Positions 9,293 through 18,021 of a DNA stretch of 64,000 nucleotides are shown one piece after another. The DNA comes from Rhodobacterales bacterium (GTDB lineage: Bacteria; Pseudomonadota; Alphaproteobacteria; Rhodobacterales; Rhodobacteraceae), in contig PDOZ01000031.1 of the NCBI GenBank assembly GCA_002747325.1, positions 1 to 64,000 on the forward strand. Reading direction: 5' to 3'. Every line of letters begins with the position of its first letter. The first letter of the stretch is position 1. The notes under the pieces are model-generated. The model made no database searches. It saw nothing but the letters and a program-made list of their open reading frames with translations, and had not been told where the DNA came from. Made by a program: the position numbers and the translations under genes.

Positions 9293-9369
9293 TGGCGATC
9301 CCTGAAGGACTCGAACCCTCAACCTGCTGATTAGAAGTCAGCTGCTCTATCCAGTTGAGCTAAGGGACC
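9293..9369 (-). tRNA. tRNA-Arg (anticodon UCU)
   Basis: On the minus strand the 74-nt body folds as a cloverleaf. The acceptor GGTCCCT pairs with AGGGATC (one G-U). The D-arm is GCTC...GAGC and the anticodon stem is GCTGA/TCAGC around loop CTTCTAA with anticodon TCT. The T-arm GAGGG/CCTTC (one wobble) carries TTCGAGT, and the discriminator is G. CCA is encoded at 9293-9295. UCU reads AGA (and AGG by wobble), rare codons in GC-rich genomes. Confidence 0.96.
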
Positions 9370-9417
9370 GCTGGGCGGACAGTGCCTCAGCGGTCCGGAT
9401 CATGCAAGATGCAAGCG

Positions 9418-9594
9418 TTACTCGCGCAGCTTTTTCGCTACGAACCAAGTAACCGGCAGACCGAGAATGAACCCGGTGGCGCAAGCATAGATGATCGGCA
9501 TGGCCGTGGTGTAGCCCATCACCAGAGCGGCGACCATGAAGGAGCCAGCAAGCGTGGTGCCGGCGACAAAGTAGAGTGCGAGTAAAAGAAACAT
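9418..9594 (-). CDS. Small two-TM membrane protein, paralogue of its neighbour
   Basis: This 58-aa protein starts MFLLLALYF and ends WFVAKKLRE. Two hydrophobic segments (about residues 2-24 and 33-52) are joined by a short loop. I preferred ATG 9594 over the ATG five codons upstream because the earlier ATG lies in a GGAAGGGAAG ribosome-binding site. It has the same length, topology and K/R-x-x tail as the gene at 9684-9860, so the two look like a duplication. Function is unknown. Confidence 0.7.
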   Translation of the reverse strand: MFLLLALYFVAGTTLAGSFMVAALVMGYTTAMPIIYACATGFILGLPVTWFVAKKLRE

Positions 9595-9683
9595 AGCTTC
9601 CCTTCCCATTTGGGTGGCTCATTTTCCGTCAAATAAACGGAAGGAGCGCCGGGCCGCTTTGATCCAAATCAGTTACGTGCGCA

Positions 9684-9860
9684 TTACTGCATCCGTTTGG
9701 CGATAATATACGCCACCGGCCACCCCACCAGCCAACCCGCAAAAGCCCCGCCCAGCAGCGGCCAAAGCCCGGTAACGCCAGAAACCAGCAGCACCACGAC
9801 CCCCACCGAGGCCAGCGTCGCGCCGATGATGCTGTGCAGGATGAGAATCAATCGGGTCAT
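9684..9860 (-). CDS. Small two-TM membrane protein
   Basis: This 58-aa protein (MTRLILILHSIIG...YIIAKRMQ) has two predicted membrane segments and a basic C-terminus. The start at 9860 follows GGACAGG; the 15 codons upstream in the same frame have no ribosome-binding site. Small proteins of this type are common in Rhodobacteraceae and are sometimes misnamed CTP synthetase, because of a database label rather than any enzyme feature. None of the CTP synthase motifs are present. Confidence 0.72.
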   Translation of the reverse strand: MTRLILILHSIIGATLASVGVVVLLVSGVTGLWPLLGGAFAGWLVGWPVAYIIAKRMQ

Positions 9861-9974
9861 ATGCCTGTCCAACAGAAATATTTCGTATACTGCGCCGGGC
9901 AACACGCGCCCGCACTGTGTAAAGGCATACGAAACGGCAGAGGCTTATGCAATCCTCCCCTGCCCCGCCTTTAC

Positions 9975-10625
9975 TCAACAGAACCGCCGGTAATCGACGA
10001 TCAAATCCTTGATATGATCATAATAATACAGCTTCGCATTGTAGAGCAGCACCCCAGCTTCGCAGTAGTCGTGGATGGTTTTTTCCGAATGCGAAATCAT
10101 CAGAACCCGTGCATTGCGAATCTTCTCCGCCAATGCCGCCGCGCTTTTCTTCTTGAACCGGCGATCCCCGACTGCGGTGATCTCGTCGATAAGATAACAA
10201 TCAAAATCAATAGCCAGCGACAGCCCAAAGGCAAGGCGAGCTTTCATGCCGCTGGAATAGGTCGAAATCGGCATGTTGATGGACGGCCCCAGTTCGGAAA
10301 ATTCCTTCACCTCCTCCAATACCCGGTCCGAATCCTCGCCATAGATACGCGCAACGAACCGCACATTTTCCGTGCCGGTCATCAACCCGTTAAACCCCCC
10401 CGCAAAGCCAAGCGGCCAGCTGACATTCTCCGTTCGGGTAATCAATCCGGCCGTTGGCAACTCAATACCAGAGATCAACCGAAGCAGGGTGGATTTCCCC
10501 GCCCCGTTATGCCCCATCACGGCGATGTTTTTCGAATCGGCAAAATTGAAACTCACATCATCCAGAATGAGCTTCTGATAATTATTGATACGATACGACT
10601 TGGTAACACCGTCCAGCGAGATCAT
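9975..10625 (-). CDS. kpsT: Capsule polysaccharide ABC exporter ATPase (KpsT family)
   Basis: This 216-aa ATPase drives export of a capsular polymer. Walker A GHNGAGKST is near residue 38, signature YSSGMKARLAFG near 123 and Walker B CYLIDEITAVGD near 145. The short length and absence of a C-terminal polymer-binding domain fit the KpsT/CtrD group. It is the last gene of the capsule operon, two bases after kpsM. Confidence 0.93.
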   Translation of the reverse strand: MISLDGVTKSYRINNYQKLILDDVSFNFADSKNIAVMGHNGAGKSTLLRLISGIELPTAGLITRTENVSWPLGFAGGFNGLMTGTENVRFVARIYGEDSDRVLEEVKEFSELGPSINMPISTYSSGMKARLAFGLSLAIDFDCYLIDEITAVGDRRFKKKSAAALAEKIRNARVLMISHSEKTIHDYCEAGVLLYNAKLYYYDHIKDLIVDYRRFC

Positions 10626-10627
10626 GT

Positions 10628-11407
10628 TCAGCCCCCCGTTTTGCGGCTGATCCGTTCCCAGAACAACCCAATCATGACCAGAACCGCCGCGATCGACAGG
10701 GGGTAGGTCTTGTCCAGAATCTGGCTGTCATAGTTGACGTAAAACCCTTCCCGCACCCATTCCACAATATGAAGAATGGGGTTCCATTTGATAATTGCAA
10801 CCGCCTCCGGGGGCAAAGAGGACGGGATATAGAACACACCGGACAGGAAGAACAACGGACGGGCGAAGATTTTCTCTACATGCTGCCACGCCTGATACTT
10901 CTCATACAGAATCGCGTTCAACGACCCAACGCCAAAGCCAAACAGCAACGACGTGCCGAATGCCTGCACCACAAGTTCCGGATGTTGCGGCGGGTTGGAC
11001 AGGCCGAGCATCACCAATCCGCTGTAGAACACACAGTTGATGATGACGAAGGTACAGCAAATCAGAAATGCACGGGCAAACAGCGTGTCGGTCCGACGGA
11101 TCATCGGATATGTGAGCAGCGCCTTGTTCGAGGTAAAGGCGCGCATCAGGGAGACCGACAGCTTGTTATGCAGTTCCAGCGACAGGATGGCGGTCGAGAA
11201 GAACAACGCCAGCGAGGTGCCGTAGGGCGCCTGTCGGCCGATCAGGGCAAACAGAAACACCAAAAACGAGATCGAGATCAGCGGTTGCAGGATTGCCCAG
11301 AGATAGCCGGTATGGGACGTGCCAAACGTCATGCGGGTCTCGCGGATTGTCAGAGCGACAATAACGCGGATTTGCACCCACAAGACGTTGTTTTCGTTCC
11401 AGGTCAT
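10628..11407 (-). CDS. kpsM: Capsule polysaccharide ABC exporter permease (KpsM family)
   Basis: This 259-aa ABC-2 permease has about six membrane segments. The N-terminal LTIRETRMTFGTSHTGYLWA region is the amphipathic helix motif typical of KpsM/CtrC/BexB proteins. With KpsT it moves polymer across the inner membrane and hands it to the KpsE/KpsD channel encoded upstream. It starts 13 bases after the kpsE-like stop. Confidence 0.93.
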   Translation of the reverse strand: MTWNENNVLWVQIRVIVALTIRETRMTFGTSHTGYLWAILQPLISISFLVFLFALIGRQAPYGTSLALFFSTAILSLELHNKLSVSLMRAFTSNKALLTYPMIRRTDTLFARAFLICCTFVIINCVFYSGLVMLGLSNPPQHPELVVQAFGTSLLFGFGVGSLNAILYEKYQAWQHVEKIFARPLFFLSGVFYIPSSLPPEAVAIIKWNPILHIVEWVREGFYVNYDSQILDKTYPLSIAAVLVMIGLFWERISRKTGG

Positions 11408-11420
11408 GCGCGCCGCCCTG

Positions 11421-12719
11421 TTAGCGAAGATGGTCGCGCACCGCGTATGTCACCAGAGTGCCGATGGCCCAGAGGGTAAAACACGCAAGAAGCACGAGAA
11501 GGGAATTGCGCAGCCGTTCAGGATAGATCGCATCTTGCGGCATGAGCGGGCGCGAGAAAACCGCCAGATAGCGCTGCTGACGATCTGCATCCAGCCGGGC
11601 CTGCTCCAAAGACGTCAACGCCGAAGCATAGCGTTGTTGTGAAAAGGTCTGCTCGATCTGAAGACTTTCAAACTCCGCAATCCGTTCCGCATTGGTGGTG
11701 TTGGTATCCGCCGCCCCAATGGCCTGACGCTGAAGGTCGATTTGCGCCTGCAAGGCAGCCTCACGGCGCTGAAGATCGCGCAGGATTGGCGCCTCGGCAT
11801 CAACCCGGCCCTGCAGCGTCTGTATCTGCGCCTGCACGTCAGATAATTGTTTAAGAAGGCTGCCCACAAGTTCGGCATCCAACTGCGCGTTGGCCGAAGG
11901 GTCGATCGTGCCGGAAGAGGTGCGAAACTCCAGAAGCGCAAGTTGTGCGTCACGCAGCCGCTTCTCGGCGCGCGCCACCTCCGCCTGCGCAAAGCGCACG
12001 GACTCGGTGCGCGCATTGGCCGACAGGTTGTTCACCAAAGTATCCGCCGCCGCCAGCACCGCTTCCGCAAGTTCCAGCGCCGTATCCGCATCAAAGGCCT
12101 GAACCTCATACGTCACGATCCCGGTCGTGCTGTCATAGGTCGTGGTAATCCGGCTTCCCCAATACGTCACGAAATCCTCGAACGGCAATGTCTTGTCAAA
12201 CCGGGAAAGCCTGTCAATTTCCGGGGCGGAAAAATGCTCGATGATGTGCAATTCATCTTCCAGCAACAACAGCAAATCCGCACTCAGAAGATACCGTCGG
12301 ATGATATAACTATCCGATGTGGTCGACCCGGACGCGGTCAATCCGGTGAAGGAACTCACGAGATCCCCCGCCCCCCCGGCATCAAACCCGCGGATAACAA
12401 AACTTGCCCCCGCCGAATAACGATCCGAAGCAATTTTCGCATAATAAATTGCACCGGCAATGGAGGGGATGATCACGCAGAGTATGAAGGAAAGGATCAG
12501 CCGCACCCGGCGACGCTTGCTTTCGCCAATCCGCTTGGGCTGAAGTTGCACACCGCTGGGCCCCTCCGGCGCTTTCGCAGCGGGTTTTGGCGCTGGCTTG
12601 GGCGCAGGCTTCGCTGCAGGCTTCGGTGCCGGCTTTGCCTCGGGCTTGGCGGCGGGTTTCGGAGTTGGTTTCGGCGCAGGCTTTTTCTCTTCCGCCGCTT
12701 TTTTCTCTGTTTCGCTCAT
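11421..12719 (-). CDS. kpsE: Capsule export polysaccharide co-polymerase (KpsE/CtrB family)
   Basis: This 432-aa periplasmic adaptor spans between the inner-membrane exporter and the outer-membrane KpsD-type channel. The N-terminus is cytoplasmic and very Ala/Pro/Lys-rich (APKPA-like repeats, residues 10-50). A membrane segment follows near 72-92, then a long coiled-coil-rich periplasmic part (residues 190-370) and a second membrane segment near 405-425. I chose ATG 12719 because it is two bases after the stop of the upstream gene and starts MSETEKK. The Pro/Lys-rich leader is longer than in E. coli KpsE. Confidence 0.88.
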   Translation of the reverse strand: MSETEKKAAEEKKPAPKPTPKPAAKPEAKPAPKPAAKPAPKPAPKPAAKAPEGPSGVQLQPKRIGESKRRRVRLILSFILCVIIPSIAGAIYYAKIASDRYSAGASFVIRGFDAGGAGDLVSSFTGLTASGSTTSDSYIIRRYLLSADLLLLLEDELHIIEHFSAPEIDRLSRFDKTLPFEDFVTYWGSRITTTYDSTTGIVTYEVQAFDADTALELAEAVLAAADTLVNNLSANARTESVRFAQAEVARAEKRLRDAQLALLEFRTSSGTIDPSANAQLDAELVGSLLKQLSDVQAQIQTLQGRVDAEAPILRDLQRREAALQAQIDLQRQAIGAADTNTTNAERIAEFESLQIEQTFSQQRYASALTSLEQARLDADRQQRYLAVFSRPLMPQDAIYPERLRNSLLVLLACFTLWAIGTLVTYAVRDHLR

Positions 12720-12721
12720 AT

Positions 12722-14146
12722 TCAAGCACCCGATAATTCTGTTCTGCCTGCGATAGCATCCAGACACGCCCGTTTGAATGCCTCGCCCGGCGGAAGATTC
12801 CCATCCCCGAAAGCATAGGCACGCACCTTTTGGCGCGTCGCCGCCATCGGATCCTCCCCAAGAGCCGCATTCAACTGTTCTTCAAGATTGGAAAGATCAG
12901 CCCGCACTTCATAACACGCCGTCAGAGAGGGGAAATTGACCCGCTCGCTTTCCTTGAACCGTTCCGGCAACACCACCAGGATGGGTTTCCCTGTATAAAG
13001 AAAGTCGATCATCACCGACGAAATATCGCAGATGATGATATCCGACTGCTTATACAGATCAAATGGCGAAATATCGTTTGGGCAAATCTCCGCCCCGGCA
13101 CCACGCGCGGCGTGGCGCTTCAGGACGGCTTGCGCCTTGCTCAGGAACCCCAGCCAGTCCGGGTCTTTGTAAGACATCGGATGCGGCTTGAAGCTGAAAC
13201 GAACCGGGGGCTTACACGACAAAACCGTGTCGGCGATCTGATCCACCCGGTCCAGCGAGGAATACTGTGTGTCCTCGTAGAACCCGCGCCAGGTCGGCAG
13301 ATAGGACACCAACGCTATCTCCTGCGGACGGACTTCTGTGGTATCCAGAAGCTCACGGACCTGCGGTCGGCCAACGATGCGGAAACGGTTTTCGGGAATA
13401 TCGACACCGTGCGTTTTGTAACGGTCAATGCCCATTTGTCCGGCAACAAAAACCAGATCGTAGTTCTTGGTTAACGGCGAATAGGACGGCGGCTTGTCGC
13501 TGTCGCCATGCAGCATCTGCACATGCGTCAGGTCTTCGCGCAACGCGATCAGTTTGCGGTTCTTCTGACCGTTATTGGCATATAACACCACGCGCACATC
13601 CGGCGGCAAAAGTGCGGGCCCCACGGCCATGTCATGAAAAAACACCACCGGAACCGACGCATCCTGCCGAAATGCGCGCAAATGATGCGCTTCGGCAACG
13701 ATGGCAAACCAGGGCGCGCCAACCGCCTGGATTTCGTTCTCCCAGGCATACACATGGCTGGGGGTTTTCAGGTCTGGCGCCGAGAAGAAAAACACCATCT
13801 GAGCCGAATTAAATTCCGGCGTTTTCAAAACCTGTTGCAAGCGAAACAAACAGCTTGCCTGCGCCGCCGTCCGATCCAGCTTCGCAACAAGAATGCGCAG
13901 GGACAGAAACAGCAGCGCCAGTATCGCAACGATCAGAGCCGAGGCTTCAAGGAATGCAGAAAGCGCGCCCAGCCCCGCGAACAGGATCAGAATCGCGAGG
14001 CGAATATAGGCCTCTACGCGGGTCAGAGCATGATCGGAGGCGCGGGCAGTGGACACCGCGGTCAAGGTTACCGTTTTGCGCTCATACACCCGCGCCAGCA
14101 TTTCGACACCTGCAAGGATGAGCATGAAAACCAGAAATGTCATCAT
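12722..14146 (-). CDS. CDP-glycerol/ribitol glycerophosphotransferase-like capsule enzyme
   Basis: This 474-aa protein has an N-terminal membrane anchor (residues 2-20) and two further hydrophobic segments (50-85). A GT-B-like transferase part follows with motifs of the Glyphos_transf family: MLHGDSDKPPS, YLPTWRGFYED, FSFKPHPMSY and DIIICDISSVMIDFLYTGKP. Such enzymes move glycerol-phosphate or ribitol-phosphate from the CDP-linked donor onto a growing chain. The CDP-polyol synthesis pair upstream in the operon supports a ribitol-phosphate or similar capsule. It overlaps the gene upstream by four bases. Confidence 0.82.
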   Translation of the reverse strand: MMTFLVFMLILAGVEMLARVYERKTVTLTAVSTARASDHALTRVEAYIRLAILILFAGLGALSAFLEASALIVAILALLFLSLRILVAKLDRTAAQASCLFRLQQVLKTPEFNSAQMVFFFSAPDLKTPSHVYAWENEIQAVGAPWFAIVAEAHHLRAFRQDASVPVVFFHDMAVGPALLPPDVRVVLYANNGQKNRKLIALREDLTHVQMLHGDSDKPPSYSPLTKNYDLVFVAGQMGIDRYKTHGVDIPENRFRIVGRPQVRELLDTTEVRPQEIALVSYLPTWRGFYEDTQYSSLDRVDQIADTVLSCKPPVRFSFKPHPMSYKDPDWLGFLSKAQAVLKRHAARGAGAEICPNDISPFDLYKQSDIIICDISSVMIDFLYTGKPILVVLPERFKESERVNFPSLTACYEVRADLSNLEEQLNAALGEDPMAATRQKVRAYAFGDGNLPPGEAFKRACLDAIAGRTELSGA

Positions 14147-15393
14147 GATTGCGCGGCCCCTTGTTTGTGCGCGAACGCGTGGTCAATCAAAGCCCGATAG
14201 CTGGTAAAGCAGAGAGGATCTGGCTCGGGCACCGGATCTGAAACATTTGCGCCAGAGAAAAGAAAATAATCTGCGTCAGGAACCTTAAACCGAAAGGAAT
14301 CAATGACTACAATCATTTCTGCCTGCCGTGGGTCCGCGTGACTGCGCCAGCGTTGAGCTGTATCCTGATCAGGCGCAATCACAAAATCATACATGGTCAG
14401 TGCCTTGGGAGGGGTGTCCGCCCGCGATAGACTTCCTGTCGTTGCGTCCAGAATATGAACATACTGATTATACCGCACAAAATGCCCGTTCTTGATGCCA
14501 TCATGCGTATAAAAAACCACTTTCAACCCCGGACGGGCCAGTGCATCCAGCGCCCCCATATACGGGGCGAACCACACATAATCCGCCGAAAACTTGTTTA
14601 ACAGGGGCAGGGCGTGTGATTCTCGCGCGATAATGGCCGTCCGAACTCTTTCAGCGGCCAGCGAAGAAGCGATCCGTTTGATTGCAAGGTGCTTTGCCTT
14701 TGCAGAATCCGAGCAATACAACGCAACTTCGGCGGGTCCTCGTGCCAGCTCCTCTGATGCAATCACCCCAGCGGCGGTCTGTTTGCCTCGCCGCGATTGA
14801 TGATAGAGCGCAAGCCCCAGCGCAGCGGCAAGAACGGCCGCAGACAAACCCGCAACCGATGCACAAACGGCGAACCAGAGCGCCTCTGCGCCGCCTCCCT
14901 TCAAAACAGTAAAGCTCGCAACAAGAGACAGCAATGCCGCAGCAACGCGCAACAAATAACATTGCCTCAAACCAGGATCCATTATTGGCTTCAATCCGGG
15001 CTTCGCATTTGGTTTTGCCGAAAGTATGGCCCGGCGACCTGCCTCCGAAACCGCACGTACCGCGACATATCCAAGCGCCACTCCCGTCACCGAAAGCAAC
15101 CCTGCCCCGATACTGTCGAGCCACCTCCCGGAAACAGCCCCGACCACAACCCAGCCATAAGCCAGCAAGCCAATCCCCAGCACTTCAGGGTATTGGGGCA
15201 GAAAAGGAAGCTCCCCAATATAGCGTCGTTGCTGAGCCAACGTGATAAATGCCGGACCGTATGCAAGCAATACGCTCAGCTCAAGCGCAGTAAGACCCCA
15301 ATCGACACTCCGCCAGTCAAAAGGAAAGATCGCCCCCACCGTCCCAAGCAGGACAATCAAGACCAAATATATCGCGCCGTTTCTGTTCAGCAT
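14143..15393 (-). CDS. Membrane protein with a partial polyol-phosphate transferase-like domain
   Basis: This 416-aa protein has about six membrane segments in residues 5-200. The soluble part (about 225-410) resembles the N-terminal half of its two neighbours: a segment VVFYTHDGIKNGHFVRYNQY parallels VVLYANNGQKNRKLIAL in the downstream protein, and MYDFVIAPDQ parallels NYDLVFVAGQ. It lacks the later donor-binding motifs (KPHP and D-I-S-S/G). It may be a catalytically silent partner or membrane platform, or may act on the lipid-linked acceptor. The start at 15393 is two bases after the upstream stop. Confidence 0.65.
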   Translation of the reverse strand: MLNRNGAIYLVLIVLLGTVGAIFPFDWRSVDWGLTALELSVLLAYGPAFITLAQQRRYIGELPFLPQYPEVLGIGLLAYGWVVVGAVSGRWLDSIGAGLLSVTGVALGYVAVRAVSEAGRRAILSAKPNAKPGLKPIMDPGLRQCYLLRVAAALLSLVASFTVLKGGGAEALWFAVCASVAGLSAAVLAAALGLALYHQSRRGKQTAAGVIASEELARGPAEVALYCSDSAKAKHLAIKRIASSLAAERVRTAIIARESHALPLLNKFSADYVWFAPYMGALDALARPGLKVVFYTHDGIKNGHFVRYNQYVHILDATTGSLSRADTPPKALTMYDFVIAPDQDTAQRWRSHADPRQAEMIVVIDSFRFKVPDADYFLFSGANVSDPVPEPDPLCFTSYRALIDHAFAHKQGAAQS

Positions 15394-15395
15394 AT

Positions 15396-16595
15396 TCAAT
15401 GTCCATCCCTCCTCGCAGCACCCTGCCAAAACGGATCAGAATGCGCATATTCGGTAAGCCAGCGGAACCGCTCCGGGCCGCTCATCTGCTGAAGCGAAGG
15501 ATCTTGGTAACCAAACATGCAGGACCTGTGACGCGTATCCAATGCAACCGCGGCATCCCGGTAACTCCGCACACGCTCTTCAATATCATCGTCCGCAACA
15601 AGCGTTTTCTTATCATAAATGTCGCGCAAATACTCTGGCAGGTTCTGAGGCGTCAACGCAATCGTCATGGTCGGAATATGCGCCACCAGCAAAGCCGCCT
15701 CCATGCCGGAAATATCCGTCAGCCCAAGGCGCACGGGAATAGGATTATTCACGTCTTTGTCGCGCCGTCTGGTTCGGGGCAATGCCACCCGCAGCATGTA
15801 TTGCAACGGCGTCGGCGTATCGTTCAGAACCAGCGATACGTCAAACCCTTCGGTCTCAAGACGGCGAATGCCCGAAATGAAGTAACGCCACATCAAGGGA
15901 CGCAGCATGCCCATATAAGGATGCGGCTTGACCACAATACGTTCCGTGCCAATAGCGCGCGCCGCACGTGCGGCAACATCAAACCCGATCCCTTTTGAAA
16001 CCGAACTGTAATTGTTACGCTTGCCGTCATACCCCTCCCAGGTCGGGCACCAGAACAGAACCCCGTCCTCCGCATCCGGGCCGGTTTCCGGTTTCAGCCA
16101 GGGATAGCGTTGCACAAAACTGTCACCAACCTGAATCAACCGCCCCTGATCGGCCTCCTGCGCCGTAAAAATCTTATGATCCAGATACCGATCAATCGCC
16201 GCCGGCCCCGCTACACAAACATAATCGTACATCCGCGCGGCGGGCCGGGCAGATGCCATCTTGTGACTTTCACCGTGCAGGGTCAGAACATGCCGGTACT
16301 GTCGATGCGTCACGGCATTCATGTTCGATTGCGAGTTGAACGGGTAATAAACCACCCCCCCAGCCTTGAGTGGCACCCGAGAACTGCTCAGGCTGCGGAT
16401 ATTTATCTCTTTGGGCAGAGACGTAAACACCCGCTGTGCAGTAACCACCGGGCGCTTCTTGATGAACACAGGCATGTTTCGTGCATCGAAAATACCGTAT
16501 TCAAAATAGGGCGCAATCTGGCGAAGGGCGGTATAAATCGGAGTATCGACATATAACGCAGTCTCCACCAGGGGCTGTGGAGTAGTGGTGTTCAT
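15396..16595 (-). CDS. Polyol-phosphate transferase-like capsule enzyme
   Basis: This 399-aa protein is probably cytoplasmic. It shows LTLHGESHKM (near 105), FWCPTWEGYDG (near 182), VVKPHPYMGM (near 224) and LTDISGMEAALLVAHIPTM (near 292), the same ordered motifs as the Glyphos_transf family. It and the enzyme at 12722-14146 could be primer and polymer transferases, or transfer two different units. It overlaps the SDR gene by four bases. Confidence 0.78.
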   Translation of the reverse strand: MNTTTPQPLVETALYVDTPIYTALRQIAPYFEYGIFDARNMPVFIKKRPVVTAQRVFTSLPKEINIRSLSSSRVPLKAGGVVYYPFNSQSNMNAVTHRQYRHVLTLHGESHKMASARPAARMYDYVCVAGPAAIDRYLDHKIFTAQEADQGRLIQVGDSFVQRYPWLKPETGPDAEDGVLFWCPTWEGYDGKRNNYSSVSKGIGFDVAARAARAIGTERIVVKPHPYMGMLRPLMWRYFISGIRRLETEGFDVSLVLNDTPTPLQYMLRVALPRTRRRDKDVNNPIPVRLGLTDISGMEAALLVAHIPTMTIALTPQNLPEYLRDIYDKKTLVADDDIEERVRSYRDAAVALDTRHRSCMFGYQDPSLQQMSGPERFRWLTEYAHSDPFWQGAARRDGH

Positions 16596-17296
16596 GTTCG
16601 GACGACGAGATTCTGTGAATGCAGCAGAAGGCCGGTCGGTGACATGAGAAGTTCGATAACATCCGCGACTTGCGACGGCTGCATGATGGTCGACGGATCC
16701 TCATCAGGGGCAAGCTGTTTGCGCAGATCGGTTGCGCAGCGGCCCGGAGAAATGCACATCACATCAATACCATACATCTTGAGTTCTTCACGCATCACTT
16801 CCGACATATTGATCATCGCCGCCTTGGAAGCCGAATAGCTCAACCAACCCGCCCGACCATTCATCCCGGCCGTTGAAGCAACATTAAGGATTTTTGCCAA
16901 AGGATGATTGCGACGCAAAGCCGTCTGCACAATACGGAAGGGCGAATACACATTCACCCGCATGGTCAGCTCAAAATCTTCCAGGCGTGTCTCGTTGATC
17001 GACGCTGGCTTGGTAAAACCCGCATTGTTGATGATCGCCGTCAGAGATACCCCCTCTTCGGCCAGTTTATCAAAAATGTCTTCCGCCACTTCGGGGTTTT
17101 CCAGATCCGCCACGATACCAACGACAGACTTGCCACGTGCGACGCTTTCAGCTTTACGGCGCGTTTCTTCAATACGTGCCGCATCCCGCCCGACCATGAC
17201 AATACAATCAAACTCAAGATCCGCTTTTGCCAAAGCCAGAACCGTCTCGCGACCAATCCCTTTGGTCGCCCCCGAAATTAAAACTGCATTTTTCAT
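16592..17296 (-). CDS. SDR-family reductase, likely polyol-5-phosphate forming partner of the cytidylyltransferase
   Basis: This 234-aa short-chain dehydrogenase has the NAD(P) motif GATKGIGRE at about residues 9-17, NNAG near 92 and catalytic S...Y-S-A-S-K near 142-160. It overlaps the IspD-like gene by four bases. In Haemophilus type a/b capsule loci one bifunctional protein (Acs1/Bcs1) joins an IspD-like domain to an SDR domain and makes CDP-ribitol from ribulose-5-phosphate. Here the same two domains are separate adjacent genes. Ribulose-5-phosphate reduction is therefore the best guess, not proven. Confidence 0.75.
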   Translation of the reverse strand: MKNAVLISGATKGIGRETVLALAKADLEFDCIVMVGRDAARIEETRRKAESVARGKSVVGIVADLENPEVAEDIFDKLAEEGVSLTAIINNAGFTKPASINETRLEDFELTMRVNVYSPFRIVQTALRRNHPLAKILNVASTAGMNGRAGWLSYSASKAAMINMSEVMREELKMYGIDVMCISPGRCATDLRKQLAPDEDPSTIMQPSQVADVIELLMSPTGLLLHSQNLVVRT

Positions 17297-17997
17297 TTCG
17301 CGCCCCCTGACATCAATTGTTTCACAATGACAAAATCCTCGCGGTTCGTCACCTTGATGTTCTGGTGCGACCCCTCAAGAGAATAAACATCCGCATCCGT
17401 CATCTTGAAAACCAACACCGCATCTTCCGTGTAGGTTTTCCCGGCTTTCAGAGCAGCATCATGCGCGGCAAGCAACGTATCGCGCTCAAACTTCTGCGGA
17501 AGCTGAATGTTGAAAACCCGGTCCCGCCGGACATTGCGCTTGATTTTCCCGGTTTCAGGGTCAAGACGGCACATGGAAAACGGAATATCCGAGAAGAACC
17601 CGACATTCTCTTCCGGGTATTCCAATAGTTGACGATACATCGGCCCCGTTACCATGGGGCGGGCGCTTTCATGCAGAACAACACGATCATAGGAGGCGGC
17701 TTTGGCCAGAATATACGAGCTTTCCTGCCGCGTGGCGCCACAAGGAACAACTTTGAACGGAACCGTGCTTGCGTAATTGCGCAGAGCCCTTTCCGTGCGC
17801 TCAACATACCCCTCCGGGGCGTTAACAACAATCTCCTGGATTTCCGGCACCTTCAACGCCGCAACGATCGAATAAGCCAGCATGGGGTGGCCATGCAGCT
17901 CATAAAACTGCTTGGGTTCTTCGTGTCCGGATCGCTTTCCGACCCCTCCGTTGAGCAATAAAAGCGATGCAGGCCGCTTAACCTCGGTTTCTGACAT
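17293..17997 (-). CDS. IspD/TarI-like cytidylyltransferase, probable CDP-ribitol synthesis
   Basis: This 234-aa nucleotidyltransferase has the CTP-binding loop LLNGGVGKRSG near residues 14-24 and PKQFYELHGHPML. It is of the IspD family fold, but its setting in a capsule operon and pairing with an SDR point to TarI/Acs1-type D-ribitol-5-phosphate cytidylyltransferase rather than isoprenoid synthesis. The starting region is extended by about ten residues compared with IspD. It is the second gene of the operon, 24 bases after the lipoprotein gene. Confidence 0.78.
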   Translation of the reverse strand: MSETEVKRPASLLLLNGGVGKRSGHEEPKQFYELHGHPMLAYSIVAALKVPEIQEIVVNAPEGYVERTERALRNYASTVPFKVVPCGATRQESSYILAKAASYDRVVLHESARPMVTGPMYRQLLEYPEENVGFFSDIPFSMCRLDPETGKIKRNVRRDRVFNIQLPQKFERDTLLAAHDAALKAGKTYTEDAVLVFKMTDADVYSLEGSHQNIKVTNREDFVIVKQLMSGGAK

Positions 17998-18021
17998 ATT
18001 CTACCCTCCTGTCTAAAGTAG

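Noticed and set aside
9684..9860. Label CTP synthetase for the small membrane protein
   Set aside because: No glutaminase or amidoligase motif fits in 58 residues. The name would be an inherited annotation error.
12590..12700. Short direct repeats that could look like a CRISPR-like array
   Set aside because: They encode the Ala/Pro/Lys-rich N-terminus of the KpsE-type protein, are irregular, and have no unique spacers.
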